From the NCBI GenBank assembly GCA_023301395.1, contig JALZUY010000286.1:1-14984 (forward strand): a DNA stretch of 14,984 nucleotides. Reading direction: 5' to 3'. The position numbers were made by a program, and so were the translations under genes. The stretch comes from Nonlabens sp. (lineage in GTDB: Bacteria > Bacteroidota > Bacteroidia > Flavobacteriales > Flavobacteriaceae). The notes under the pieces were generated by a model. The model was not told the DNA's origin. It did not search any database and was given only the letters and a program-made list of their open reading frames with translations. Positions 6,836 through 13,799 of the stretch are shown here, piece after piece (within the stretch, counting starts at the first letter, position 1; each line of letters starts with the position of its first letter).

Positions 6836-7285
6836 ATGAAGCGTATTAATCAGTACAAGAAGATGTTCAGTGTTGAGAAAAACATTGACCTTAAAGAACT
6901 TAAGAAAAGTTACAGAAATCTTGTAAAAGAATGGCATCCTGACAAATTTCAGGATGGTGATGATAAAAAAGAAGAAGCTGAGGTAATGAGCCGTCAAATC
7001 ATAGATGGTTATCATTTCCTAGTAAGTATTGCGCCCGAAACTAAGGAAGCAAATCTAGAAGCTTACACGCAAACTATTACTAACACTGGAATAGAAGATT
7101 TTGACCATAAAGGACGTGTTCTAGAAATAACATTTTCTGATGGAAGTACCTATGAATACTTTGGAGTAGATGTAAAAGTTTTTAAAAAACTTGTTAACGC
7201 AGATAATCGATACAGATTTGCAAAGCGTAATATTTGTAATAGCTTCTTATATCGCAAGTCTAAGAAAGATGTAGAAAAAGCTTAA
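6836..7285 (+). CDS. J-domain protein with C-terminal KTSC domain
   Basis: This 149-residue protein joins two small domains. The N-terminal part (about 5-62) is a DnaJ-type J-domain, with a Lys/Arg-rich helix II (LKELKKSYRNLVKEW) and the essential HPD tripeptide at 34-36 that stimulates Hsp70 ATPase. The C-terminal part (about 84-142) matches the KTSC domain: RVLEITFSDGSTYEYFGV with the YxY motif at 106-108, then VFKKLV and a basic RFAKRNI..FLYR tail. KTSC domains occur at the end of some lysyl-tRNA synthetases and are proposed, not proven, to bind RNA. The inference is a co-chaperone that recruits DnaK to an RNA or ribosomal target. It is probably the first gene of an operon, 32 bases before the SDR gene. 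Confidence 0.85.
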   Translation: MKRINQYKKMFSVEKNIDLKELKKSYRNLVKEWHPDKFQDGDDKKEEAEVMSRQIIDGYHFLVSIAPETKEANLEAYTQTITNTGIEDFDHKGRVLEITFSDGSTYEYFGVDVKVFKKLVNADNRYRFAKRNICNSFLYRKSKKDVEKA

Positions 7286-7317
7286 AAGCTTATTTTTATT
7301 TCATCGTTTAAGTATTT

Positions 7318-8865
7318 ATGGAAGAATCAAAATCATCTCAAAAATCACTGTCTCCTAGAGAAATCGAGCAATGCATCGATATTCTCAACAGGTTAAATAC
7401 AGATACTGATGAGATTTTTGAGATTCCTATGGAACGACGTATCGAGCTTATTAAACAAGCTGGATTACTCTCCAGACCTAGTCGTGATGAATACAAAAGG
7501 CGTAAAAAGGATGCTGTTAAAGCAGCAAAAAGAAAGAAAGCTACCGCCGACAAGCATGCTCGCAAGGAAACAGGAATACGCAGTGCTCGTGAAGCTAGTG
7601 TTTTTGTGGCTCCACAAATATTGTTACAGCAACAACTAGAACAAAAAGATCCTGGAGAACTAAGCACACCTAGAAATTGCTACGTTTGTAAAACCTTATT
7701 TACAAAACTGCACCATTTCTATGATCAGATGTGTACAGATTGTGGAGATTTCAACTATGCAAAGCGTTTTCAAACTGCCGATGTTAAAGGTCAAGTGGCT
7801 TTAATCACAGGATCACGTTTAAAAATAGGATATCATATATCATTAATGTTATTGCGTGGCGGCGCAACTGTAATTGCAACCACTCGTTTTCCAGCAGATA
7901 GTGCAATCCGTTTTTCAAAAGAAAAAGATTATAATGATTGGGCTCATAATCTTAAAATTCATGGACTTGATTTAAGACATATTCCTAGTGTAGAGATATT
8001 CTGTAATTTTATAGAGCAGCGTTATGAAAAGTTAGATATACTCATCAATAATGCGGCACAAACTGTACGTAGACCATCTGGTTTTTATGCACATTTAATG
8101 CCCAATGAAAACCTGAAATACAGTGAGTTACCCATTTTTGCTCAAGAGTTACTTAAAGATCATCAAGAATGTCTTGCTGAGATAAAAGCCTTATCTCCAT
8201 CTGTATCTTCAAATAAGAATATGCCAGTTACATGGCATGGTCCAGAACCAGGAATAGGGCTAAGAGCAAGTGCTCAATTATCTCAAATACCTTATAGTTT
8301 TGATAAAGCGTTAAGTGCACCAGAGGTGTTTCCAGAAGGTGAACTTGATGCCGATTTACAACAAGTAGACTTAAGGAAAACTAACAGCTGGAGATTGAAA
8401 CTAGGCGAGATTGAAACTACTGAAATGATTGAAGTTCAGCTGGTTAATTCTGTAGCTCCATTTGTTTTATGTAATCGCCTTACTGAAATCATGCAAAAAG
8501 ATAACACGGGTAAGAAACACATTATCAATGTAAGTGCTATGGAAGGTAAATTTCATAGATTCTTTAAAGAAGACCGTCATCCACACACTAACATGGCAAA
8601 GGCAGCACTAAACATGTTGACACATACTGCTGCTGGAACACTTGCAAAGGATGGAATCTTTATGAATGCAGTGGATACTGGTTGGGTAACAGATGAAGAT
8701 CCTGCTGAGCTTTCTAAACGTAAACAAGAACTTCATGATTTCCAGCCGCCACTTGATATTGTGGATGGTGCCGCACGTGTACTCGATCCATTATTTGATG
8801 GAATCAATACAGGTAAACACTGGTGTGGTAAGTTCCTTAAAGATTATAGACCTATAAGTTGGTAA
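7318..8865 (+). CDS. Zinc-ribbon SDR-family protein lacking catalytic Tyr
   Basis: This 515-residue protein is about twice the size of a classical SDR. Residues 1-110 are polar and very basic at 57-90 (KRRKKDAVKAAKRKK), with no known domain that I recognise. A four-cysteine zinc ribbon follows (Cys121, Cys124, Cys139, Cys142). The Rossmann domain starts at 157, with VALITGSRLKIG (160-171, a variant of TGxxxGIG), then LDILINNAAQ (239-248), an insertion of roughly 100 residues, helix residue Asn377 (VNSVAPFVL), Ser406 (INVSAM) and Lys428. The position four before that lysine, normally the catalytic tyrosine, is Thr424 (HTNMAKAALNM). Nucleotide binding therefore looks intact, while the standard SDR chemistry is doubtful. 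No promoter is visible in the 32-base gap upstream. The stop overlaps the start of the EamA gene (TAATG). Confidence 0.85.
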   Translation: MEESKSSQKSLSPREIEQCIDILNRLNTDTDEIFEIPMERRIELIKQAGLLSRPSRDEYKRRKKDAVKAAKRKKATADKHARKETGIRSAREASVFVAPQILLQQQLEQKDPGELSTPRNCYVCKTLFTKLHHFYDQMCTDCGDFNYAKRFQTADVKGQVALITGSRLKIGYHISLMLLRGGATVIATTRFPADSAIRFSKEKDYNDWAHNLKIHGLDLRHIPSVEIFCNFIEQRYEKLDILINNAAQTVRRPSGFYAHLMPNENLKYSELPIFAQELLKDHQECLAEIKALSPSVSSNKNMPVTWHGPEPGIGLRASAQLSQIPYSFDKALSAPEVFPEGELDADLQQVDLRKTNSWRLKLGEIETTEMIEVQLVNSVAPFVLCNRLTEIMQKDNTGKKHIINVSAMEGKFHRFFKEDRHPHTNMAKAALNMLTHTAAGTLAKDGIFMNAVDTGWVTDEDPAELSKRKQELHDFQPPLDIVDGAARVLDPLFDGINTGKHWCGKFLKDYRPISW

Positions 8866-9752
8866 TGGAAAAGAAACCAGCATTAATCATATTATCCTTT
8901 TTTGCAGTTTATGTTTTTTGGGGTTCTACATACTTATGGAATAAAATAGCGGTGACTGAGCTATCTCCATTTATGCTTAGTTCTACCAGATTTATAACAG
9001 CGAGTGTTATTATTTTTGCAATCGCTATTTCAAGAGGTAAAAGCTTAAGGATTTCTAAAAAGCAACTATTCAACTCCATTCTAGCAGGGTTTTTATTCTT
9101 AGGTTATGCAAACGGAATGTTTGTATGGGCTTTAAAATACGTTGATAGTGGTTTTGCATCTTTACTTTCCTCATTACAGCCACTAGTGCTGTTATTGATG
9201 ATGCGTTTTGCACAACGCAAATCTTTGAAAATAAAACCTATAATAGGTGTTATTCTAGGGCTACTAGGAATGTATCTATTGGTAAGTCAGAAAGGATTAG
9301 AACTACAAGAAAACAGTTGGATAGGGATAACCATGATTATGACTTGTATCATTAGTTGGAGTGCAGGAAGCTTGTTTGTTGCAAAGGCTGAAACACCATC
9401 TAATTTTTTTATAGCAACAGGTTATCAAATGTTTAGTGCTGGAATAATTCTAGGTATTGCTAGTTTATGTTTTGGTGAATCATGGTCTTTACCGATGAAC
9501 TGGCAAGAATCTACTCAAATTTCTATGATTTGTTTAGTTTTATTTGGCAGTATAGCTGCGTTTACAGCATTTAATTACCTTTTAAAAGTAGTGAGCACTG
9601 AGAAAGTAGCAACATCTTCCTATGTAAACCCAATAATAGCCTTACTACTAGGTTGGTATTTCTTGAATGAAACAATCACATTACAGTCAGCTATTGCTGC
9701 GGCTATTATGCTCACAGGAGTCTACTTTATCAATAGTAGAAAAGTCAGGTAG
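8865..9752 (+). CDS. EamA/DMT family transporter
   Basis: This 295-residue inner-membrane protein has about ten hydrophobic helices in two repeated halves of five, the layout of the drug/metabolite transporter superfamily (EamA). The first helix has FFAVYVFWGSTYLWNKIAV, matching the family's WG.n.. start. The second half contains YVNPIIALLLGWYFLNETI (253-271), where the P and E of the EamA C-terminal motif are present. Substrates of the family include amino acids, nucleotides and drugs; none can be assigned here. The ATG at 8865 overlaps the last base of the SDR stop (TAATG), which is typical of translational coupling and is a better start than an in-frame TTG at 8859. It is probably the last gene of the operon. 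Confidence 0.9.
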   Translation: MEKKPALIILSFFAVYVFWGSTYLWNKIAVTELSPFMLSSTRFITASVIIFAIAISRGKSLRISKKQLFNSILAGFLFLGYANGMFVWALKYVDSGFASLLSSLQPLVLLLMMRFAQRKSLKIKPIIGVILGLLGMYLLVSQKGLELQENSWIGITMIMTCIISWSAGSLFVAKAETPSNFFIATGYQMFSAGIILGIASLCFGESWSLPMNWQESTQISMICLVLFGSIAAFTAFNYLLKVVSTEKVATSSYVNPIIALLLGWYFLNETITLQSAIAAAIMLTGVYFINSRKVR

Positions 9753-9790
9753 TTTTAAAATCGAATATCTGATACTTCTGCTTTTTAATT

Positions 9791-9806
9791 CGCTTTCGCG
9801 AAAGCG
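9791..9806. repeat. CGCTTTCGCGAAAGCG perfect 16-bp palindrome
   Basis: This is the longest copy in the window, a perfect 16-base palindrome. It sits 38 bases after the EamA stop in the 132-base gap 9753-9884. There is no T-tract beside it. It could form a cruciform or an RNA stem, or be a protein-binding site. Confidence 0.85.
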
Positions 9807-9856
9807 TAATAAGTATTTAATTAAGTATAAAATCCATCTCTTTAACAACGGTTGCT

Positions 9857-9864
9857 TACTTTTG
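9857..9864 (+). promoter_or_regulatory. -7 promoter element for glycosyltransferase gene
   Basis: TACTTTTG matches TAnnTTTG and ends 20 bases before the ATG at 9885. It excludes the in-frame TTG at 9852 as a start, because that codon lies upstream of the promoter element. No good TTG at -33 is seen. Confidence 0.6.
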
Positions 9865-9884
9865 TAAATTCGTTATTAATTGTT

Positions 9885-10931
9885 ATGGCAAAACATAAGA
9901 AAATCAATAATTATCGCAGGAAAATCATGAAATCCCTAACTAGGAAGATAGGGAATACTCATGAACCTAAGCCTGGTGATTTAAAAGATTTAAATGATGT
10001 GAAGCATGTTTTAATAGTACGTACAAATCATAGATTAGGTAATTTAATACTCATTACACCACTGGTTCAAGAGGTGATTGCTACTTTTCCAAATGCCAAA
10101 ATTGATTTGATAGTTCAAGGTTTTCTAGGCCCTATTATTTTTGAAAACTATGAGGCTGTTGATCAAATAACTAGATTACCTAAAAAGCCTTTTAAAAACT
10201 TTAAAGATTATATAAAAGGAGCAACATCTGTACGTAAAAAGAAGTATGACTTTGCTATAAATGCGGTTATTGGATCTTCTTCAGGCAGGTTGTATACTCA
10301 GTTAGCACATGCAACTTTTAAAATATATGGTGAGGATGAGCAAGATTTTAGTGCTCATTATGAAGATGGAATGCACATTGCCAAAGAGCAAGTGTATGCA
10401 TTTAGAGCTTATATGGAACGTCTAGGTTTTCCAGATCAACACCATCCAGTAAAGAACTTGAGTGTAGAGTTGACAAACGAGGAATCTCAACGAGGTCTTG
10501 CAAAACTACGTGAGATAGCAAACGATTCTAAGAAAACCATTTCCCTATTTACATTTGCTACAGGCGATAAGTGTTATAAACCCGACTGGTGGATTCCGTT
10601 TTATAAACGACTGCAATTAGAATTCCCAAATTATCATATCGTAGAAGTATTACCTTATGAAAATGTATCTCAAATAGGATTTACAGCGCCTTCCTATTAC
10701 AGTAAAGATATTAGAGAAATAGCAGCATTCATTTCTCATACAGACGTATGGGTAGGAGCAGACTGTGGAATTATGCACCTGGCCAGTGCCAGTGGAGCTC
10801 CTGTAGTAGGTTTGTTTTCCCGTATGAATCGTGATGTGTATGAGCCATTTAATGGCAAGAGTTTTTCACTGTTTACAGGAGATTTAAAATATGACCAAAT
10901 CATAAACGCCGTAGATGGTGTTTTAAAATAA
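9885..10931 (+). CDS. Glycosyltransferase family 9 (heptosyltransferase-like)
   Basis: This 348-residue protein (MAKHKKINNY start) has a basic N-terminal tail of about 40 residues. The GT9 opening strand and loop follow (VLIVRTNHRLGNLILITPL, 42-60, then QEVIATFPNAKIDLIVQG), and later the C-terminal nucleotide-sugar domain with DVWVGADCGIMHLASASG (287-304) and PVVGLFS (306-312). GT9 enzymes such as ADP-heptose:LPS heptosyltransferases transfer heptose or related sugars to LPS core at the inner face of the cytoplasmic membrane. The exact sugar donor is unknown here. The start was chosen because the promoter element at 9857-9864 lies just upstream. The gene is followed after 16 bases by a PepSY-type membrane protein, probably co-transcribed. 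Confidence 0.87.
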   Translation: MAKHKKINNYRRKIMKSLTRKIGNTHEPKPGDLKDLNDVKHVLIVRTNHRLGNLILITPLVQEVIATFPNAKIDLIVQGFLGPIIFENYEAVDQITRLPKKPFKNFKDYIKGATSVRKKKYDFAINAVIGSSSGRLYTQLAHATFKIYGEDEQDFSAHYEDGMHIAKEQVYAFRAYMERLGFPDQHHPVKNLSVELTNEESQRGLAKLREIANDSKKTISLFTFATGDKCYKPDWWIPFYKRLQLEFPNYHIVEVLPYENVSQIGFTAPSYYSKDIREIAAFISHTDVWVGADCGIMHLASASGAPVVGLFSRMNRDVYEPFNGKSFSLFTGDLKYDQIINAVDGVLK

Positions 10932-10947
10932 TTTTTTAAAGTTTATT

Positions 10948-11463
10948 ATGCCTAAACCAAGTAAAATATCGCTTAAAATGAGAGTATTTCACCGTTATCT
11001 AGGATTCTTCCTTGCTGGGATTATGGCGGTCTATGCTATTAGCGGCATCGTTTTAATTTTCCGTGATGGAGATGTTATGAAACGTGAGGTTGCTTATTCT
11101 AAGGTTATAAGTAAACAATTAAATGAAAAAGCTCTAGGTCAAGCCATAGGTAATAAAAAGCTAAAGATTGAAAGCACAAGCGGTGATATTGTTCTCTTTA
11201 AAAATGGAACATATAATAAAACGACTGGCGCTGCAGAGTATACAAGAATGGAATTACCATATATACTCGATAAAATGACGCATCTACACAAAGCAAAATC
11301 TAGTCAACCTTTATTTTTCTTGAACATCATTTTTGGTCTTGGGTTATTATCATTTGTGATTTCTAGTTTTTGGATGTTTATGCCTGGCACAAATATCTTT
11401 AAGAAAGGAATGCTGTTTGCCGCTGGTGGATTAGTTCTAGCGCTGATTCTTATCTTTATTTAA
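10948..11463 (+). CDS. PepSY-associated membrane protein
   Basis: This 171-residue protein has a transmembrane helix at about 18-38 preceded by FHRYLGFFLAGIMAVYAISG, which resembles the HrwlGl...SG helix of PepSY-associated transmembrane proteins. An extracytoplasmic domain of about 80 residues (about 41-118) follows, reading KLKIESTSGDIVLFKNGTYNKTTGAA like a PepSY strand pair, then two more helices at about 120-143 and 152-171. A conserved-looking MTHLHKAKS lies just before the second helix. Larger relatives include sulfite-reductase-flavoprotein and iron-uptake membrane components; this short form lacks any cofactor domain. Its function is unknown. It lies 16 bases after the glycosyltransferase with no separate promoter seen. 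Confidence 0.7.
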   Translation: MPKPSKISLKMRVFHRYLGFFLAGIMAVYAISGIVLIFRDGDVMKREVAYSKVISKQLNEKALGQAIGNKKLKIESTSGDIVLFKNGTYNKTTGAAEYTRMELPYILDKMTHLHKAKSSQPLFFLNIIFGLGLLSFVISSFWMFMPGTNIFKKGMLFAAGGLVLALILIFI

Positions 11464-11470
11464 TACTGTT

Positions 11471-11493
11471 TCAAATTCATTGAATGATATTTG
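11471..11493 (+). terminator. Possible AT-rich hairpin after PepSY gene
   Basis: TCAAATTCAT pairs with ATGATATTTGA through ten base pairs with one bulged base and a three-base loop, starting 7 bases after the stop. It has no T-run after it, so it is a weak terminator candidate; it may instead protect the 3' end of the transcript. Confidence 0.35.
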
Positions 11494-11519
11494 AGTTATG
11501 AAGACTTAAGGCTATTTCA

Positions 11520-11535
11520 CGCTTTTGCGAAAACG
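11520..11535. repeat. Degenerate copy of the CGCTTTCGCGAAAGCG palindrome
   Basis: CGCTTTTGCGAAAACG differs from the 16-base palindrome at two positions (C to T at the seventh base and G to A at the fourteenth), which breaks its symmetry. Both changes are C-to-T-type transitions. Like the other intergenic copies it lies shortly after a gene end, 57 bases beyond the PepSY stop. Confidence 0.55.
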
Positions 11536-11586
11536 AAATACTAAATTCATATATACTTCTTTATAACACTCTTAGTACAATAGGGC

Positions 11587-11606
11587 AGTGGAAACCACTA
11601 CTTTTG
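11587..11606 (+). promoter_or_regulatory. Helicase promoter: -7 element with adjoining inverted repeat
   Basis: TACTTTTG (11599-11606) matches TAnnTTTG and ends only 4 bases before the helicase ATG at 11611, so transcription would begin at or very near the start codon. Immediately upstream, AGTGG-AAA-CCACT (11587-11599) is a perfect 5-bp inverted repeat that overlaps the first base of the element and could be an operator. Confidence 0.55.
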
Positions 11607-11610
11607 CAAG

Positions 11611-12921
11611 ATGTCTACATCTATCAAAAACCAAGAGCAAATTCTTAAGAAATTAGGAATAACAAAGTTGAATCCTATGCAGGAACAAGCCTTGCTCACT
11701 ATCCCAGCTTATCCTAGCACTATATTGTTGTCACCTACAGGAACTGGTAAAACACTGGCCTTTTTATTGCCATTGATTAACGAGTTAAAGCCCAGTATAA
11801 AAGAAGTACAACTTTTAATTCTCGTTCCATCTCGTGAACTTGCGATACAAATTGAGCAGGTGATACGCGATATGGGAACCGGTTATAAGGCAAACGCAGT
11901 CTATGGTGGTAGACCAATTTCAAAAGATAAAATAGAGCTGGCACACACACCAGCGATAGTTATAGGAACTCCAGGTCGTGTGCTGGATCATCTTGATAGA
12001 GAGAGTTTTTCAATAGAGCAATTAAAAACTATTGTGCTAGATGAGTTTGATAAATCACTAGAAGTAGGATTTGAACAAGAAATGGGTGATATTCTTGCTG
12101 ACTTAGTTCATGTAAAGAAACGTGTTCTTACCAGTGCTACACAAAACATAAGAATTCCAGATTTTGCTAAGGTGAAAAATCCTAAAGTAATTGATTACAC
12201 TGCTGCTGGCGTTGCTCAACTTGATGTAAAGAAAGTTACAGCTTCTCATAAAGATAAGCTCGAGTCACTTATCCATTTATTACAGCATATAGGAAACCAG
12301 CCGGGAATTATCTTTTGTAATTTTAAGGATACGATCAATTTTGTAAGTGAGCACTTAAGCATTCATAATATAGAGCATGGATTATTCCATGGTGGATTAG
12401 AGCAACAGGATCGTGAAAGAGCCTTAATTAAATTTAGAAATGGTACACATCAAATTATTATTGCCACTGATCTTGCGGCGAGAGGACTTGATATTCCAGA
12501 GTTGAAATATATTATTCATTATCAGTTACCTTTAAAAGCTGAAGAGTTCACTCATAGAAATGGTAGAACGGCGCGTATGAATGCTCAAGGAACCGCTTAT
12601 GTCCTTCAATGGAATAAGGAAACTGTTCCAGACTTTATTACGACAGAAGAAGTGCTTGTTCCTGTATCTAAAACTACAGAAATAGCAACAGAATGGGCTA
12701 CGGTATTCATATCTGGCGGTCGTAAGGATAAAATCTCAAAAGGTGATATCGCTGGATTGTTCTTTAAACAAGGTGGACTGGAGAAAAATGAGCTAGGTAT
12801 TATAGAGTTAAAGCAGGATTGTGCATTTGTGGCAGTACCTAAGAAAAAACTTTATGAGGTAATTGATAAGACTAATAATATGAGACTTAAAAAGAAAAAG
12901 GTCCGTATTTATGAGTTATAA
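11611..12921 (+). CDS. DEAD-box RNA helicase with DbpA-type RNA-binding domain
   Basis: This 436-residue ATP-dependent RNA helicase has the full motif set: a Q motif around LGITKLNPMQEQAL (15-28), motif I SPTGTGKT (41-48), Ia PSRELA (73-78), GG (99-100), Ib TPGR (120-123), motif II DEFD (144-147, in place of DEAD), III SAT (175-177), IV GIIFCNF (232-238), V ATDLAARGLD (285-294) and VI HRNGRTAR (315-322, where HRIGRTGR is usual). Residues about 361-436 resemble the DbpA RNA-binding domain (TVFISGGRKDKISKGDI, then GIIEL, FVAVP and KVRIYEL). In E. coli this domain targets 23S rRNA hairpin 92, so a role in large-subunit assembly is likely but inferred. It is followed by two cold-shock genes. The promoter is so close that the mRNA may be leaderless. 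Confidence 0.9.
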   Translation: MSTSIKNQEQILKKLGITKLNPMQEQALLTIPAYPSTILLSPTGTGKTLAFLLPLINELKPSIKEVQLLILVPSRELAIQIEQVIRDMGTGYKANAVYGGRPISKDKIELAHTPAIVIGTPGRVLDHLDRESFSIEQLKTIVLDEFDKSLEVGFEQEMGDILADLVHVKKRVLTSATQNIRIPDFAKVKNPKVIDYTAAGVAQLDVKKVTASHKDKLESLIHLLQHIGNQPGIIFCNFKDTINFVSEHLSIHNIEHGLFHGGLEQQDRERALIKFRNGTHQIIIATDLAARGLDIPELKYIIHYQLPLKAEEFTHRNGRTARMNAQGTAYVLQWNKETVPDFITTEEVLVPVSKTTEIATEWATVFISGGRKDKISKGDIAGLFFKQGGLEKNELGIIELKQDCAFVAVPKKKLYEVIDKTNNMRLKKKKVRIYEL

Positions 12922-13051
12922 TAGTCTGTAATTCTTTCAAAAACAGATGCTTTCATCTTGATATCGTGGGGTTTATGTGCTTGTAATCTATTGTTAATCC
13001 TCAATAATAAAGATATATTTAAAAAAAATATGTAATGCGGTTTAATCATAT

Positions 13052-13059
13052 TATCTTTG
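13052..13059 (+). promoter_or_regulatory. -7 promoter element for first cold-shock gene
   Basis: TATCTTTG matches TAnnTTTG and ends 31 bases before the ATG at 13091, giving a leader of roughly 25 bases, far shorter than the long E. coli cspA leader. An A-tract at about 13018-13029 lies upstream. No clear TTG is found at -33. Confidence 0.6.
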
Positions 13060-13090
13060 CAACTTATATTATAATTTAATTACATTTAAG

Positions 13091-13282
13091 ATGAGTAAAG
13101 GAACAGTAAAATTTTTCAACGAAACTAAAGGATTTGGTTTCATCACTGAAGAAGGAGTAGACAAAGATCATTTCGTACACATTTCAGGATTAATCGATGA
13201 GATTCGTGAAGGTGACGATGTTGAATTTGACCTTAAAGAAGGTAACAAAGGATTAAATGCAGTGAACGTAAAAGTTCTATAA
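13091..13282 (+). CDS. Cold-shock protein, copy 1
   Basis: This 63-residue single-domain cold-shock protein binds single-stranded RNA and DNA and melts RNA structure at low temperature. The nucleic-acid-binding motifs are visible: KFFNETKGFGFI with RNP1 KGFGFI at 13-18, and RNP2 in the HFVHIS segment (27-32). The fold ends NAVNVKVL. It differs from copy 2 only at residues 43 (Asp here, Glu there) and 49 (Lys here, Gln there). It has its own promoter and a strong terminator, so it is probably monocistronic. No Shine-Dalgarno is present; an AATTTAATTA sequence precedes the start in both copies. Confidence 0.95.
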   Translation: MSKGTVKFFNETKGFGFITEEGVDKDHFVHISGLIDEIREGDDVEFDLKEGNKGLNAVNVKVL

Positions 13283-13303
13283 GACATATATTCAACGTTT
13301 AAG

Positions 13304-13335
13304 AAAAAAGCTCAACCGTAGGTTGGGCTTTTTTT
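13304..13335 (+). terminator. Rho-independent terminator of cold-shock gene 1
   Basis: AGCTCAACC pairs with GGTTGGGCT (one G-T pair) around a GTA loop, flanked by an A-run on the left and a T-run of seven on the right. It begins 21 bases after the stop. The A-run makes it potentially bidirectional. Confidence 0.85.
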
Positions 13336-13511
13336 ATGCCTATATTTTCTTTAAAGTTGAAAAGATATTATTCTCTTATTATAAAAGGATACAGTAGGTG
13401 AATTACTTAAGAATTGTTATGAGTAAGTCCTTTTTACATTTCTCATTCTTAATAAAATTTCATTAAATCAATAATATTTGTAATAATATGCTGCTCAACA
13501 ACAAAGTTACT

Positions 13512-13519
13512 TATCTTTG
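13512..13519 (+). promoter_or_regulatory. -7 promoter element for second cold-shock gene
   Basis: TATCTTTG is identical to the element of copy 1 (both read TTATCTTTGCA) but lies 66 bases before the ATG at 13586, giving a leader of about 60 bases. The two copies therefore differ mainly in their 5' leaders, where post-transcriptional cold regulation usually acts. Confidence 0.6.
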
Positions 13520-13585
13520 CAGGACTAATCATTTGTGGCACAAGGTTTGCAAGTAGGTTAGTATTAACAATTTAATTATATTACA

Positions 13586-13777
13586 ATGAGTAAAGGAACA
13601 GTAAAATTTTTCAACGAGACTAAAGGATTTGGATTCATCACTGAAGAAGGAGTAGATAAAGATCACTTCGTACACATTTCAGGATTAATCGATGAGATCC
13701 GTGAAGGTGACGAGGTTGAATTTGACTTACAAGAAGGAAACAAAGGACTAAATGCAGTGAACGTAAAAGTTCTATAA
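13586..13777 (+). CDS. Cold-shock protein, copy 2
   Basis: This 63-residue protein is the twin of the gene ending at 13282. RNP1 KGFGFI and the RNP2 segment FVHIS are intact. By my count the two coding sequences differ at 11 of 192 bases, and only two of those changes alter the protein (Asp43Glu, Lys49Gln), so both copies look functional and under selection. The similarity continues past the stop (both read TAAG, one base, CATATA) and includes a terminator of the same design. The longer leader suggests that this copy may be regulated differently from copy 1. Confidence 0.95.
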   Translation: MSKGTVKFFNETKGFGFITEEGVDKDHFVHISGLIDEIREGDEVEFDLQEGNKGLNAVNVKVL

Positions 13778-13799
13778 GGCATATAAGTACAGTTTTAAG

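Larger units (their letters stand above)
13283..13585 (+). other. Gap between the two cold-shock genes
   Basis: This 303-base gap holds the terminator of copy 1, then about 175 bases of AT-rich sequence (13336-13511) in which I see no gene or clear repeat, then the promoter of copy 2 and its longer leader. The leader contains a small inverted repeat, TTGTG-G-CACAA (13533-13543), that is absent from copy 1. Confidence 0.5.

Noticed and set aside
7338..7667. Minus-strand open frame of 109 codons
   Set aside because: It is antisense to the Lys/Arg-rich N-terminus of the SDR protein, which yields Ser/Leu-rich noise in this frame.
8859..8864. TTG start at 8859 for the EamA transporter
   Set aside because: The ATG at 8865 forms a typical TAATG overlap with the preceding stop and begins with a normal MEKK N-terminus.
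9852..9884. TTG start at 9852 for the glycosyltransferase
   Set aside because: The -7 element TACTTTTG falls at 9857-9864, within this extension; the ATG at 9885 is the better start.
12944..12959. AGATG-CTTT-CATCT hairpin after the helicase as a terminator
   Set aside because: The stem is only five pairs and there is no T-run, so I did not list it.
13052..13091. Long E. coli-type cold-box leader upstream of cold-shock gene 1
   Set aside because: The -7 element lies just 31 bases before the ATG, leaving no room for a long structured leader.
13419..13466. 15-codon frame starting MSKSFLHF between the cold-shock genes
   Set aside because: It shares only MSK with the cold-shock proteins, has no promoter near it and is too short to support as a gene remnant.
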